From: Bugulina stolonifera
Lineage: Eukaryota; Bryozoa; Gymnolaemata; Cheilostomatida; Bugulidae
Assembly (NCBI GenBank): GCA_935421135.1
Contig: OW285188.1
Span: 9,094,733-9,158,732 of the forward strand
DNA length: 64,000 nucleotides
Direction of reading: 5' to 3'
Part shown: positions 25,701 through 40,700 of the stretch, piece by piece
Layout of the letters: every line of letters begins with the position of its first letter
Numbering within the stretch: the stretch's first letter is position 1
Position numbers and translations under genes: made by a program
The notes under the pieces: model-generated
Databases searched by the model: none
Told to the model about the DNA's origin: nothing
The model's input: the letters and a program-made list of their open reading frames with translations, nothing else

Positions 25701-28700
25701 GAATATTTGCTTGAGATAATTTTTGGTGATAAATCTAAAATAGTTACAGTTAACAGATTTCAATACTTTGAACTTGCTGGCTGGAAACGAACCTGGTTAT
25801 TGTGTACCTTACACTAATCAAATTTACTAAAAACAAAACACCCGTCAATTATGTTACAGCTAACTTTTGCCACAGGGAACATGTTGGTAGTAGACTTTTA
25901 AAAAATATCTATAAGAAAATGATATTGTTGATATATTATATTGTAGATATATATATGTATATATTTATGCAAGTCACAAATTGATCAATACTGAGCTATA
26001 TTTATGCAAATGAAAGATAATACACAGATTGATAGTCTAGAATTAATTGAAGTCATAAAACGGATATTGAGCTTGGATTAAAGCACTGCCAGTGGAGAGT
26101 ATCGAATGCCAGCTTATACAATAGATTAGTTATGTTAACAAAAGAGATCAGTAACCTTAGCTAAGTTGTGTCAACAAAATTAAAGGGAAATGATCAATAA
26201 ATTATTAAAGGGCTTCCTGTAACATTCAGAGATACCCTTTAATATTTAGTGTCATGTGATGTCAGAGCACTTTAAACTTAACAAACAAGTAGGATAGAAT
26301 AGCGTTGAAGCAAACTAAGCGAAGCAGGGATATTCAGTTCTGCACTTAGAATCGGACAAGCTGGGCTGCAATTCACTGACAGGTAATTGTTATTTATAAT
26401 ATTGCAGTATATTAGAAGTATATTGGGTAGCCACCTGTTCCCATATAACAATCTTATAAAATCCATTGATGTCTTAGTATCTCTGCTCTGGGAATTCATT
26501 TAGCACCATTTTTGGGAAATGACAAATACTGAGTGTCTGATTAAAGCTATTTAGACACACTAGAGTGCCACAATAGGAGTGTTTTGACGTGCAGTGTGGG
26601 TGACTGTGGTTATGGTAAGAACTCAGGGGAAATGCAGAGCTGACCAATCATATGACAGCTTATTTTCGCTAAAAGTGGGAGACACAGACACCGAGGACTG
26701 AATAGTTTGTCAGTTGGAGGAATGGGTGTAAAATTTAAATGTCAGCTGCAAAATCTCTGATAGTCTCCAGCAAGTGGTCAACCTACATTTGTGAAGTCTG
26801 TTCAAATTAGGACTTCACCGCTTACCTGTGTGTTACATCTGTATACTGACCTTCAGGTTTTAGCAATTTGAATTGAAGCAATGGATGACAATGGATTTTA
26901 ATTTCATAATCTATCACGTAAATGTTTTAGCATACAACATTTTAGTACTCATAGGGATAATAATTATCTGAGTGTCAACTTAGATGACATGTCATGTCAT
27001 GTGCTTGTACCAACAAACCAAAAATAGAATTCACCAGAAACATCGCTGTAAACAGGGAAATTAGACACGAATCCAGTATTTGAGTGACTGTCATATATTT
27101 CTAGTAATGCAATGTAAATAGAATTATGAATAAGTTTGCACACAGTATTCATACACTGTTGGTTTATTGATGAAAGCAGAAAGTAGTGTTAAGTTCAATA
27201 CTTTTAAGAACAATAACACATTGTTAGCAGAGTGTGCTGACGTAATCCATTATTGATTATGGGATACCAACGCGAGAGTTATCCACTCCTCATAGAGCTT
27301 TTGAAAGAGCAGACAACTGAAATAATTCCAATTAATGGGTTAATATTACTTGATAGTGATGCGCCTGTTAGTAGTGGCAAATTGCAATTGTAAATAATAT
27401 TGCGCAGGGACAAATTTATGTTGAAAGCTATTAGGGCTACATAGGCTACGTGTATATGGGGTAATTATACAAACATAAGTGTAGATAAACAACTGATTTC
27501 TTGGTGGGCAGCCGTAGCACATATATAAATACAATGCACTATTTGATAAAAGTGACAAAAGCCAGTTATTGAGGGTATGCTACACGGACACACAACTTCT
27601 ACGAACATTGCAGGTTAAAAAACGGAAAACGTAGTTAGGTGCTACACAGAAGTTGCGTTTTATCGTAAACGAAACAAGTTGTCTACTCATTAATTCAACT
27701 AAAGGCAAGAGTAAATAAATCTAAGGAATTATTGTAGCCTAAAGGTAAACCTACAAAATGATAATTGAGGGTTGTGATGTATTTACATTCAATCTCGTTA
27801 GGATTAGCCCTCTCCTTATTGCAGCTCAGATCAAAACCTCCACTATTTTAGCAATGGACCGAAACATTCAGGTTGAAATATTTCTGCTTGGTGAAAATTA
27901 AGTTCAACTAAATGCTTCCTATACGTATCACCCACCTGAGAGGCTTGACTTGACTTTATAGCTGAGGATGGATACAATAGCTTGATTGTTGATTTATTTT
28001 ATTTTCCTGGTATTTATAATAAGGATTGAACTTATCCCACAGTGCTGGTCTTTTGTAGGATGAATTTAAACAACATAGCTATACAGATTTCGTCCATTTT
28101 GCGCTCAGTAGAATATATCACAAATTACATTGTAAATATTAAATTAAAATTGATTTTAATTTATTTAATGGTTTTATTTAATTATCCTAATAGCTAAACT
28201 CAACTGCTAGCACCTTGTCAAAGCATCTTAAGTTAGCTGTAGCAAATCAACACATTCACATTTTGTAACGTAAAAAATTTATAACATGCAATAAGCATGC
28301 AATTTCCAAAATTTATGCGATTTGTTTGCGTCCATCCGTGTAGCACGCCCATAATACTAATGTAATGCATTACATGTTTACCTACAAATAAATTGGAAAT
28401 TTTTTATATATATCCCATGGTTGTTTCCCAAAAAGCTTAGGAATTTTCCTACAGAGGATAGTGTGCCACTAGGGCTACACAAATGTGTTGAAACATTATA
28501 CTACCTTTTTTAGAGATTTTCCACCCGCATGCCTGCTTTTACATTGTCTTGATATCATTTTCAGCAATTTTAAAAATTACATGTATATATTTTAATAGTA
28601 TGACAGAAGACAGCTCAGTTACTAACTGGAAATGGGTGAAATCAAGCTTCTGAAAACAAGCGTTGATTAATTTTTATTAAAAATATGAAAAATATTGAAT

Positions 28701-31700
28701 ATTGAACATAGTTTTAACTCTGAAACATGGTTTACTAGGCTAGCTAGTTTTGAGCATATTTCTACTTGACAATTAGTGATAGTCAGTTAGGATTTACACA
28801 TTTGAGAAGCTTAAAGGCTCAACCAATCTAAAACCAGTACAGTAGTTTTTTTATTTAGTTCAGCAGGTACAAGAGTGATACAAAATGTCAGGTTCAACTA
28901 AAGGTCAGCAGCAAAGAACAATACAGTGCTGTTAACCAGCAAGGGGAATAAAATTATTACAAGCTAAAATATATCATAATCAAGCAGGGATGAGAGCTTC
29001 TCTTGTTTGCTTCTTGAATAAGCTAAACATTGCAAAGAGAGTCAATACAATAAGAAATCAATAATTAACAATTGAGATAAAAATGTATATATACAGTATG
29101 TATATGTATTGTGTATATAATGGCAGCACGTCAGCACTTCCAGATATATTTAGCAATAATCATTAACCGCATTTAGTTGCAAGGAGGGCCTGGAGTCAGC
29201 GTATTGTGATAGCTGTTGGTGTGAGAATTGAGGTGTCTACAGAGAATTATGCACAGTTGATATTAATTCAACAGAGACAATAACATTGTGCGATATTTAA
29301 CCTTTGGGTAGTTCAATTTTAACTTTTGACGATGGCATCCTGTGGTTTAGACGGATTTGATGAGGTAAGAATTCTTGGAAATATCATTTATATTCCGTTT
29401 GTGATACCGTATGCAGAGATGAAGACGTTTCTCATACGCTAAACAGAAATGGTGCTCATATATAATTTTCACTTTTAGGAAGCAATGGCTACAGCATCAT
29501 TCACTCCTGGAGATGTTAATGAAAGTTTTACGAAGGAATTTCTTTCCTGCTCCGTATGCTGGGAGCTATATGATGATAAAGCCAGGCAGCCGAAACTTCT
29601 TTCCTGTCACCACACGTTTTGCAAGGGATGTCTGAAGAAGATTTTACGTGGGAGAACCTTTCTTCAGGTAATGTGACTATCATTTACAAATATTTATTTA
29701 TTATGTAACAGATTACTTGTTGTCCCATCAAGTGAATACGTTATATTATGACAAAAACTTTTCCAACACATCACAAGACTATGGAATCTTTCATCAAAAT
29801 GCCTAACTTTATCAACCATGTAATAATGAATGGAGTACTTCTTGCAAGGTACAGGAGAGCATGAGGAGGCAATTTTTTAGTGTTTAATACCTAGGAAACC
29901 ATGGTTGGGAATGGAACCCACAGCTTCTGAAATTTTAACCATGTGGCATACCAGCTGAGCCATAATAGCATACTTCCCTTTTTACAAATATTATTCCTAT
30001 TATCTTCTGCGCTTGTCTCTAAACCCAAACACCAACAGAATTCACCATACCTCAAGGTTCTTGAGAAACACTCGCTAGCAACCTAGGTTGCATAGCAAAT
30101 AATTGTCCACTGTGGTTAATCAACACGTCATGCATATTTCAGTGCTCAACATGCAGAAAGGACACTTTGGTAACTGATGGAATCTCCTCATTGCAAACTA
30201 ACTTCTATGTCATGTATATGAAACAGAAATTCGGTGATCAGATGAAAAGCAATCACAATGTTTGTTACAAGCATGCTCTACAACCACTCTCGTTCTTTTG
30301 CAAGTAGGTTTGAGATAGTTTAAACAAGATGGTTGCCATTCTAATGCACCATTGATTCCGTTAATTATATATTTATACTTTTGAAGTATATTATTGATTT
30401 TTAACAATGTACATGTAACAAAGGCTAATCAATAGCCAAGTTAATATTGACAGCGTGACTTAAATACCAGTTGACAGAAACATGTATTTGTAAGCAATGC
30501 CGGGCTAACCACATCGGATTAAAGGCCATTCAACTTGTCACCACTTTGTCAGTTCTCCAATGAAGGTTTTCTGTAACCAGCACAGTTTTAAATTTGAACA
30601 AATAGGAATTTTCAACTCAGTTATATGTGCAAGTGCATTCTTGCCTGATATAATCCTTATGACTTATTCTCATTTCTTAATGCCTTGTTAGTAATGACTG
30701 AGTTTTTTGAAGGACATGCACGCAGATGGTATGTAGAGATTGCATTGTGCTGGCCCATTCCAAAGCAGATGGCCATGAGCTGCAGGAGCTGAACGAGGTG
30801 AAAGCAGAATATGTAGTGAGTTTAGAACAATTAAGAATCAAGGTTGAAGATGGCATCAAGCGGCAGCAAGACCATCTGTCATGCTTACGGGTAGAGCTCG
30901 ACTCCATGGACATCGTTAGTGAGGTAAAAATATACTCTACAGTCTACATGCTAATATGACTGGATTCAGAAACCATTTTCTGATTTCTATGTGACTTAAT
31001 AACTTTGTGTAATTCTAGGTTGCTATGAGTGAAGTTGACAAGTCATTTGATGCCTTAGTAGAAGTAGTAAATGCACGACGCCAGCAAGTTAAAGACATGC
31101 TGAAAGAAAACCATGAGATGCGGCATAGAGCTGTAAATGAACAGCTGGTTGAGTTGGACAACCAAACCACCCAACTGATAGCCATTAGAGAGCAGCTGGA
31201 TGACGCTACATGCAAAGGTAAAAATAACAACAAGGCAAAATAAGATACACCAAGATAATTCTGAATGATGAATTCTTAGCCTTAAAGCTCAACTGTATTT
31301 GGGAAATTGTGACCAATACAGGAGTTGGGGGGGGATAGCTTACTGGCAATGAAAATTTGGAGCATGTGATGTGAATCGTGATGGAGAAGCGTGGTCGCCA
31401 CAATTTACTGTTTTACAATTGTAGGCCAGTTGAGAGATTTGGTAGATGTAGCAACTGACCGTGAGCTACATGATCAGATTAGAGCCATGACAGACATTCA
31501 GGAGTTGAACTTGGGAAAGAATTACTTCTCATACCAAGCTAAAGATGCAATAAACCAGCTTCAGCAGCTGATGTCAACGACAGGAGAAATTCGAGATATC
31601 TGTAAACTTCCTGCTAAAATAGACATGGAAAGCAATGTCGCAGTAGCTTGCTTAGAGACTAATATTGTCATGAAGGTAGATAAAATTGAAAAATTTATGC

Positions 31701-34700
31701 ATATTAGATTATATAGCCCCCTGCATAAAAGCAAACTCAGTGTGATTATTTTTTGATCTTATCTATCTGCAGATATCAACACATAATAGTGAACCCTTGC
31801 CAAGATATCCGTTGTCAATGGCAATAGTGGACCCAGCTGGTGATGAGATACACTGTGAAACTACTGACAATCATGATGGCACATACACCGTGCTCTTTAC
31901 ACCCCAGATATCTGGAGCCCATCTTTGCACTGGTAAATAGTGTGATACTAGTATAAATTAACTTTGATTTTCATTTTCATTTCTTTCCCCTCTGCTTATG
32001 ATGCCAACGACATGAGGGAATTCGCACAGTGACAATAACTGCAGCTCTTGTATTGACAGTGAAATTCTTGGGCCACAAGATCTTAAGTTCATGCATGAGC
32101 ACAGCTGTGCTCAGCAATGACCCAGTGCATGTACTTGGGGCAATGGGCAAAGACGAAGGAAAGTTAATGTATCCCTGCTCTCTGAAGATAGATGGACAAG
32201 GCGCCATCTATGTGGTAGACGAAGGTAAGTCACTCAGCTATGAACCATGACGATGACAAGAGTTGATTACTCATACTTTCAAGATTTATTCCAACAATAT
32301 AATGGTCACACTGTACTATAAAAGTTTTTATACACAGGAAACCAGCGAATACAAAAGTTCCACGAGGAAGAAGTTGAAATAATTACCGCTGCTGGAACAA
32401 ATAAGGCAGCCAGAACATTTGATTGCGCTTTAGACCTAGAAAATGATGAGCTCATCTGTCCAAAAGTAAGCACATCAATAAAGATGTATACTATTACCAG
32501 CTCTTACTGAAATATAGGCCTACGAGTAGAGGATTGTTTTATCCTACAACATGCATTGAACTTCTTCAAACATGTTCGCTTATCAAAATGTATCCAAGTT
32601 TTGCATTCAATGACATCAAATGAGATGAAACTCTTTTTTATATAGGTAATAGTAGAACAAAGAAAGGCATGGGCTGATACGATTCAAGTATTCTCACTAG
32701 ATGGAAAACCAAAGCATCAGTTTACAAATCCAGAGATGAAGAAAGCTTTATATGTGGCGATAAATAGCCGCCAAGAGATCATAGTACCAGACTATCATCT
32801 GAATACACTATTCATCTATAAACACAACGGTAAGGTACACATACCTCTATGTACTAACATGTACATCTGGAATTGAATGAGTACACCGCTGAATGAACTG
32901 TTCAATTCATTGTAAACATGCAAATGTAGCATGGGCATCCGAAAATTTAATTATCTAGAGTCAATTTGTCAAATTTTGGTATGTTGTAGTTGAAGTGCAT
33001 TAGTATTCAACTCACAACATTCTTCAGTGTTGTTAAGGCAAATACAACTTCTACATTATGCATTACAGGAGAACTCATAGACAGTATTGGTCAAACAGGA
33101 ACAGGCCCGGGTGAGTTCAAAGAACCGGCTTTTGTGTGCATCGGAAAAGACGATGATATAATCATATCAGATTGCCGCAACAGCCGTGTGCAGGTTCTCA
33201 ATAGGTTTGGAGAGTATAAATATCAGATTGGCACCAAGGGAAGTGGTAAAGGTCAACTACAGGGCCCGTCGGGAGTGGCTATTGATAACCATGGTCAGAT
33301 CTTGGTCACAGATCGTGTGAACAACCGCATACAGGTAAGGCATATATGATCCTACATTATGGCAATTTGTGGTTCTGAACTGCAAGTCCATTTTAAGTTA
33401 TCATAACTACTACATCGTACACTCTTGAGCCATGGGTCTCAGCGTGCGTGTGGAGTAATTAGGAGGCATATATTCGCCGCATCTCCTTTACAGATGGCGA
33501 TAACATTTTTTCGGTGCTATTGATAGCTTATATCAACTCGGACTACTTTGATTCTTTATCAATGGTAGCAGATTTAATCAAATCGCCATATCAAATGTAA
33601 TATCTTTACCTGTAAAACTCAATATGGCTATTTTAAGAATATGATATGTATAGTGTGTTGTTCAACTCTTTTGACTCGTATCCTTAGTGTTGCAGTACAT
33701 ACAACTCTAATAGACAATAAATCTGTAAAACTTCATGTATTACAGGTTTACTCATATGACGGAAAGTTCGTAAGCTGCATAGAGAGTTTTGGCAGCAAAC
33801 TGAATGACCCACGAGGACTGGCTGTGACGTCCGACGGCCATGTGTATGTGGCTGACCAAAAGAATCATTGCATCAAAAAGTACAAATACCTGTAGAGATG
33901 AAAATTGGTATGGTCAAGCGCATTGATGTGTAGGCAAATATTAACTGAAATTGGCTTAGCAGATTTCACTTATTGTAATAAACCGGACATTTCACTAACG
34001 CTTGCTACTATCATATTAGCAAAAGAAATTTTAACAGCATTTCCTTATGTTGTTGGGCACTTTTCATGTGCTATAACAAAATCATTTCAATGTTTTCATT
34101 CTTTTCTTTTAAAAGTTGTTGAACGTCATTATTATTCTAATAATTTTCAACCTCAAATATAAAATGAGCAATCTAACTCATGCGATTATCTTTCTTGTAT
34201 CGATTCATGGTAGTCGTAGCGCAGTTGCTAATACTGATTTGGGTGCATCTTTGAAGTTTTGAAGTGTGCATGATAACAAAAAACGAGAAACGATGAACTA
34301 CCGGTTTACAAAAAATAAAAATCACCACAGTTTTTACCCTTAAGGATTTACACTAATGGCTAAAATCTAATGCATGATCTAGATTTGCCTAATTCCTTTA
34401 ACTTGAGTAGCAACTAACTGCCATAAAACAGCCGCACGAAATGATATCCGGAATTATTTTCAACTAATCATATTATAACTTGAAAATAAAACAAAGCTTA
34501 CCTGTCATGTTGATCTGTCCTGATAACAAACAGAAGGGAGGGATCTTCCACAATCGAGAGGTAGACATGTGTAGGCTCCATCTCATCCAACTGACTTGTA
34601 CCGACAACAACGATGTCCTCGGGTGCAGAGGCGATCAGTTCATTGGGAATCAGTTGGTTTGGCCGAGATGCCTTTTCTGCTTTCACGTCCTGTTTTGGTA

Positions 34701-37700
34701 GGGTAATCTTCCCCTTACATGCCTCTTTCAATAGCTCTATATGCTGTTACCATAAAACACTTTGGGTTACAGAGAGCCAAGTAGCAAAACAAAGACTGGA
34801 AAGTGTTTAGAATGATGACATCACTTGAAAGAATTACCATATATACTACAAAGTCATTATTATACAGGTAGATGCCCATTTTTAACAAATACTTTCGCAA
34901 CCAGAGCCCTAGTTGTGATACTAAATTTTACATGTAAAAGTATAGCTCAGTGACTATTAAGAAACTCATGGTGTTCATTCATGAGCTTGTAGCTAGATCA
35001 CACACCTCAGGGTTCTTTGTAGCCAAGGTTCCGGTATTAACATCCCCAAGGAGCTTGAGGTTGGCATACCAAAGAGACACCCACATCTTCGAGTCCTTCA
35101 GGTATTCTCTCTTCACTATTGGGTCACACCATAGTGTGTTACCCAGGCTAAAAATCAACACGATTACAATCAGTATTATTCTTAGCACAATTCATTGTAC
35201 TGTGATCACGTAGTATGGGTTTGAATTTGGTCAGCTATAAACTAGTTCAGGAGTTAAGGGTATGCTACACGGACGCAAAATTTATGCGAATCGCATAAAT
35301 TTTGCGTTTTGCGATTACTGATGTTGAACTTTTGCGAAATCGCATGTTTATTGCATGTTATAAATTTTTAACGTTACAAAATGCGAATCGAGTGTTGATT
35401 GGCTACTGCTAACTTAAGATGCTTTGACAAGGTGCTAGCAGTTGAGTTTAGCTTTTAGGATAATAAAATAAAACCACTGAATAAATTAAAATTAATTTAA
35501 TAATTTAATTTAAATTGTGCTATATTCTACTGACCCCAAAATGGACGAAAGCTGTATAGCTATGTTGTTTAAATTAATCCAACAAAAGACCAGCACTGTG
35601 GGAGAAGTTCAATCCTTATTATAAATTAGATCAACAGTCAAGCTATCATGTGCATCCTAAACAATAAATTAATTCAAGTCAAGCCTCTCAGGTGCTCGTT
35701 ACGTATAGGAAACATGTAGTTGAACTTAGTTTTCACCGAGCAGAAAGATTTCAACCTGCGTGTTCTGATATATTGCTAAAATAGTGGAGGTTTTAATTTA
35801 AGCTACAGTATGGAGGGGCTAATCCTAAAGAGATTAAATGTAAATGTATCACAACCCCCATTATCATTTTGTAGGCTCACAGGCTACATTAATTTCTTAG
35901 ATTTATCTACTTTTGCCTTTAGTTGAATTAATGAGTAGACAACTTCTTTTGTTTACAATAAAAACGCAACTTCTGTGTAGCACCTAACAACGTTTTCCGT
36001 TTTTTAAACTGGCGATATTCGCAGAAGTTGTGCGTCCATGTAGCATACCCTTTACGGCAATGGCCTACAGTAATGATAGACTGTACTAGTGTGAACACCT
36101 ACAATTGTAGGTATAACGAAATAGACATAACATGCTTGCATTGATGTCTCAAGCATGTTGCCAACATGGTGAGGTTCCATGCTTACTCCAAAATATAAAA
36201 GAAAACAAACATGTCGCTGTATACCTTCCCTATTTTAATAATGGAAAGTATAAAAATGTGAGGTGAGATATCTTACTAAGATGAACCAACACACTACTTG
36301 TCTCACTTCTTTTTAATCATCCACATACAGTGTATATGTATAACCAATAATACACGTTTAAATACGATATTGCAGCATAAACATGTGTAAGTGATTTTTA
36401 ATACAATATTACAATGTGTAAGTGATTTGTAACACAATATTACAATGTGTAAGTGATTTGTAACACAATACTACAATGTTTAAGTGATTCGTAACACAAT
36501 ATTACAATGTGTAAATGATTTGTAATACAACATTACAATGTGTAAATGAATTGTACGTACCAGAGCTGAATCTTCCCACACACGATCTCCCCTTGCAGTA
36601 GATGTCTCATCTGTGCATTGACTTCACCTGACCAGTCAGTATCATGGTCCATAGGCTTTAGTTTGCAGGCAATCACCTACAACAGACCAATGAGGTGAGG
36701 TTACCTCTGATGGTGCTACATGATTGGCCACCAATAGGAATGATAAGCTATTGATACTCTGTATGGAACCAAAAATGTAGGAGGAAAAAGGATGGTCAAC
36801 TGTGGGCGGGCCAGCTTATGTTGGTCAACTGTGGGCGGGCCAGCTTATGCTGATCAACTGTGGGTGGATCAAGAGAATGAAGATGTTGCATTAGAGAGAA
36901 TGTAATTGTTCAGTTAGAGAGAAAAACCACGATCTAAAGTAATAACAATGTGTACCACAACTACCTCCACTAACTCAAGGGGGAACGATTCCAAATCACA
37001 ACTTTCTGGAAGGTCGTACAAGTCGGTAGTCCTGACTGTAAGCATTTTGGAGTCATCGAGAAGATGTACATATGCGTTGGGGATGTACACAGAGTGGATG
37101 TCAGGTAAAACTTTTATTATTCTGGTCCTGTGAAAATATTAACAACACATTCTCAAATATAGACAGGAAAAGAAATGGTGATACAGAAAATAATAAATAA
37201 GTAAATTTAGAATATGATGGTATCCCAAATCCTGTGGTTACTCAATCCATATCAAGAATAATAGTCAACCAATCAAATGAAAGTACGGTTCTATATTCTG
37301 AACCTATTATGCTACATCATATCAATCTTCACCAATCACAATTATACACAAATTCAGTTAGTTACATGTAATACACATTATATATCAACCAATCACAGAA
37401 CACCATGACAGCTACATGTAATACACATTATATATCAACCAATCACAGCACACCATGCCAGTTACCTGTAATATATCCCATCCTTCTCATAAACACACAG
37501 TTTATCATTCTCGAGCTTTGCAGGGTCCATACAGATCTTAACATGAGGCTGTGAGAAGTAGGCCTGAAGCCTGAGGTCAAGATTAAACTTGTTACTCTGT
37601 ATATGGTGCAGCACACCATTGACATCTCTATGTCTAATGAGACGGGCGTAGCATGTTGCTGCATCCTTCACATACACCACCTTGAACTAACAGTATATAC

Positions 37701-40700
37701 ACAACAACTATCATTGTATATATATGCAATATTGTAACAAAGACTTCACTATAAAATATATGCTCGTCATTGCTATGTACATCAGTTGACATCTTGCACG
37801 TGATCATCGCAAATTAGTCAGCATTGTCACTCCTATATACAATGTACATGCAAGTATTGACCAGTAGCTAGGTGCTTGGTGACACTGCTAATATCCATTA
37901 AAAGGGTTGTAACAGGTGCTTTATCTGCATATTCATGGGTTTATGGTTGTCATTATTGTTAGTGAATGTTTTAAATAAGCTGCTATACTGCAGAATTCTT
38001 CCCGAGCTCAGGGAAATCACCAAAAATTATTAATAAATCATTCCTATACAGCAGGTGATTTTGGCACACAATTTTAATCATTTTTCAACCAAAATCAAAA
38101 ATCTTTGCAACGGAACCTGAACGTTCTCATGGGCATTCAAGAACTAAAAGTGCCTGAAGTTACTATATAAATACCTCGACATCACCGGAGGTGGGTATGG
38201 TCTTGCTTGGGGTGTCCAGATGAACAGATATAAGATGTCTAGCTGTACACTTGAGCTGATCTCGACACTTGCCATATGACTTCATGTAGTGACATAACTC
38301 CTTCTTCTTCCCAGACTCATTTCTCTACAGGGTGAACGAAAGACTTACATTATCATTCGTTAGGTTTCATAGTTTCCATAATTTGAATTTGTTCAACGAC
38401 TGTGAACTATTATATTATACAATGTATAAGCAGTGTGAGGTAAGATTTATGAATGACTAGACTAGACTAGACTAGAATAGAATCAGCCCTACTTCTATGC
38501 CAATCTGACACATGTAGCATTGTAGAAGATGTAAATTTGTTCAGCCAATTCTTCGATTTTGATTGAGTTTAAATGACCGCATCCAGCCAATAATTGGAAG
38601 TGTTCTACCATGAGATGGAGAACTAAAAACATTTGTGAAGATTGTCTCAACATTTCAAATAAATATTTTTCCTTTCAAAACGTGTTAACCAGCGATCTTG
38701 ACATGGTATAGTGAAAGTTATCCCCCTTACCTCGATGGCTTTAACAGACAATTGCCTCACTTCCTCTGGTATTTCGCACCCAGTGTTTCTCATTATTCTG
38801 ACTATAGTGGTGGCTGCCTCACTGTCTTTAGCTGAGAATATTATGTGTGACGCAAGCATCAAGTTCTCAGCATTCTACAAAACATTAATTACACTAAAAT
38901 ACACAGAGACAACTCCTAATGGGAACTAAATAAGAAAGAACAGACAACTCTCACTAACACAACAAGACAATAGGCTAGATTACTTTCTGGTGCCTTAACC
39001 TTTCCAGCTAGACCTGAAACAATTGAAGTAGTTGGAAGCACTAGGGTGAAACTGTTCAATGGCGCAAGACCACTCTTAGGATAGCCTCAGTACAACGATT
39101 CCAAATTACAATTGTGAAAAACTGTTGAGCTTATACAAGAGAGATAAAAACCCAAGCAGATAAAAGTTCAACATAAAACCAAGAATTAGTGAATGATACG
39201 GAATAAGCATGCACATGGTTGGGGTGTACGTACGGCTTACCTCTGCATAATGTGAGGAGAGGCAGTGAAGTCTTAGTCCTAAATCTTTCTTGTTGTTGGG
39301 CATATTGTAGTGGAGTACATAGTGTGCGTTCACCACAGGATTGCCTACAAGTACAGGATGTGATAGAAATATATATCAGCATATCAGGGTGCTTATGTCT
39401 GTCTAACAGTTGGTTTACTATACATATAGCAACAGTATAGTTGTCTGCTCCTGTCTCTATAGAATCTTCGACAGACATCATCGGAACAAAACCAGATAGT
39501 ACACATAGTCAGATGTACAGACTCAACTCATTCTAGTAGCTAATGCATGACGCAATCCACCAGCAAAGCTATCATTGAAAAATAATCAGAGTGGGTAAAT
39601 GTGCGGTACATTATGTAGATATGGGCGTCAGATGTGAGTACATGCCAGGCATGTATTCCATATTAACAGGTAGTAGTTACCTTCCTGAAGTAGCATCTGC
39701 AGCACCTCATCTGTGATTACTAGTATAGGGTAGGAGTTCTCAGAACGGACTTGCGACCACAGTTCCATAGCGCAATCTACGTCTCTCAGACTCTTCATAG
39801 CTAAGTACACTTCCCGGCTGTAGGCTTGCAGTGCCTTCACACGCAACGACACAGTTGATGACATGTTTATAACAGTATAATATAATAGGTATCTGTATAA
39901 CATGCACGTGAGTGATAGGTTGCAAATTAAGTATAAAAACATAGTGATTACAAGGAAAGGGTGAAAAACTGCTGATTGTAAATGATGCATGGAAATACAG
40001 TTATTGAAAGAAAAAGATAAGAATGCAGTGCATGTAAGGAAAATATGAAAATACAGTGTTTGTAAGAAAAGTATAATAGAGCAAACCAGTACCTCATAGA
40101 CCTTTTGAGCATCCGACTCTAAACGTACACACACCACTAGTCTGAGAGCTGGACATCCACTCATATCTACCAACTTCAGCATGGTAGAGAGTCTCTGCTG
40201 CTCATTGTCTATGTAATGTACCACCTGCGTAGTAGAACTAGGCTACGTCAGTCAGTGTACAATATTCATACATTTTTCATATCATATTGTTGTACATACA
40301 GTGTACGGAGATCACAGTGGAGATACACTATAAGTTATTAGGTGTAAGTATACTATGCATGTACACCATTAGGCGTGTAAGAAGGTGTATAATAGGTATA
40401 GAACACACACTCACCTGTTTAACATTGCTGGCGACAGCAGCTTCTATCTTGTTTGTGATGACTGTTGCTGCTGCCGTCATAAACTCTTCTCTGAATACAC
40501 CAATTAGAGGTGTCCAGCTGTTGGCAAACAAAGCCAGCTGCCTTGGTGCTGCTCGTTCCACATTTTTATTCACTGCTGTTGCTATTTCCTTCATAATAGA
40601 CGACAGCTGGAAAAGTTAAATTAAACTAATCAGTAACACAACGTCTTGGGTGGCAGAGTAGGTAGGTGCTTGCAGCGACAAGACAACTATCTACATGTAC

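Larger units (their letters stand above)
21630..34743 (-). other. Large gene, exons 28-31: third Tudor domain split by an 11.2-kb intron
   Basis: Exons 34743-34502, 23251-23138, 22531-22276 and 21773-21630. Exon 28 ends with the opening strand of a Tudor domain (HVYLSIVEDPSLLFVIRTD). Exon 29 gives the connecting helix LQAMEDDLQEVLKRKG and CVAKYPDDGR. Exon 30 gives WCRCVIMSYTSGKFQLLAID followed by YG, then the extended part through LPYQAIECHM. Exon 31 gives FIGDSSYGIELIDT and the final strands. All junctions agree in phase. Tudor 3 keeps DYG and an acidic-aromatic DDGRWCR box, so it is the best preserved of the three. Intron 28 (23252-34501) contains the TRIM-NHL gene on the other strand. Confidence 0.82.
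35006..37686 (-). other. Large gene, exons 24-27: second Tudor domain
   Basis: Exons 37686-37466, 37127-36965, 36676-36561 and 35147-35006 join in phase. They encode an extended Tudor domain (VVYVKDAATCYARLI, then a basic-acidic helix, VYEKDGIYYRTRIIKV, VHLLDDSKMLTV, LPESCDLESFPLELV) and its closing SN-like strands ending LGNTLWCDPIVKREY. The last motif closely resembles the LGNTVW...P segment of vertebrate TDRD12. The aromatic cage appears partly altered: LLDDSK stands where DYGN is usual, so methyl-arginine binding is doubtful. Confidence 0.85.

Noticed and set aside
21630..34743. Two separate genes: a TDRD12 ending at exon 28 and an ARM/Tudor gene starting near 23241 (ATG in exon 29)
   Set aside because: Each half alone has an incomplete Tudor domain; joined, the domain is complete, the phase-2 junction fits, and the total length is divisible by three. 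The TRIM-NHL gene in between is on the other strand, so it can be nested. Transcript data could still overturn this.
39345..39481. Coding extension upstream of exon 21 (frame with SIETGADNY...)
   Set aside because: It is in a different frame from the helicase-like VVNAHYVLHY segment. Using the acceptor at 39345-39346 keeps phase with exon 20, so the upstream frame is intron.
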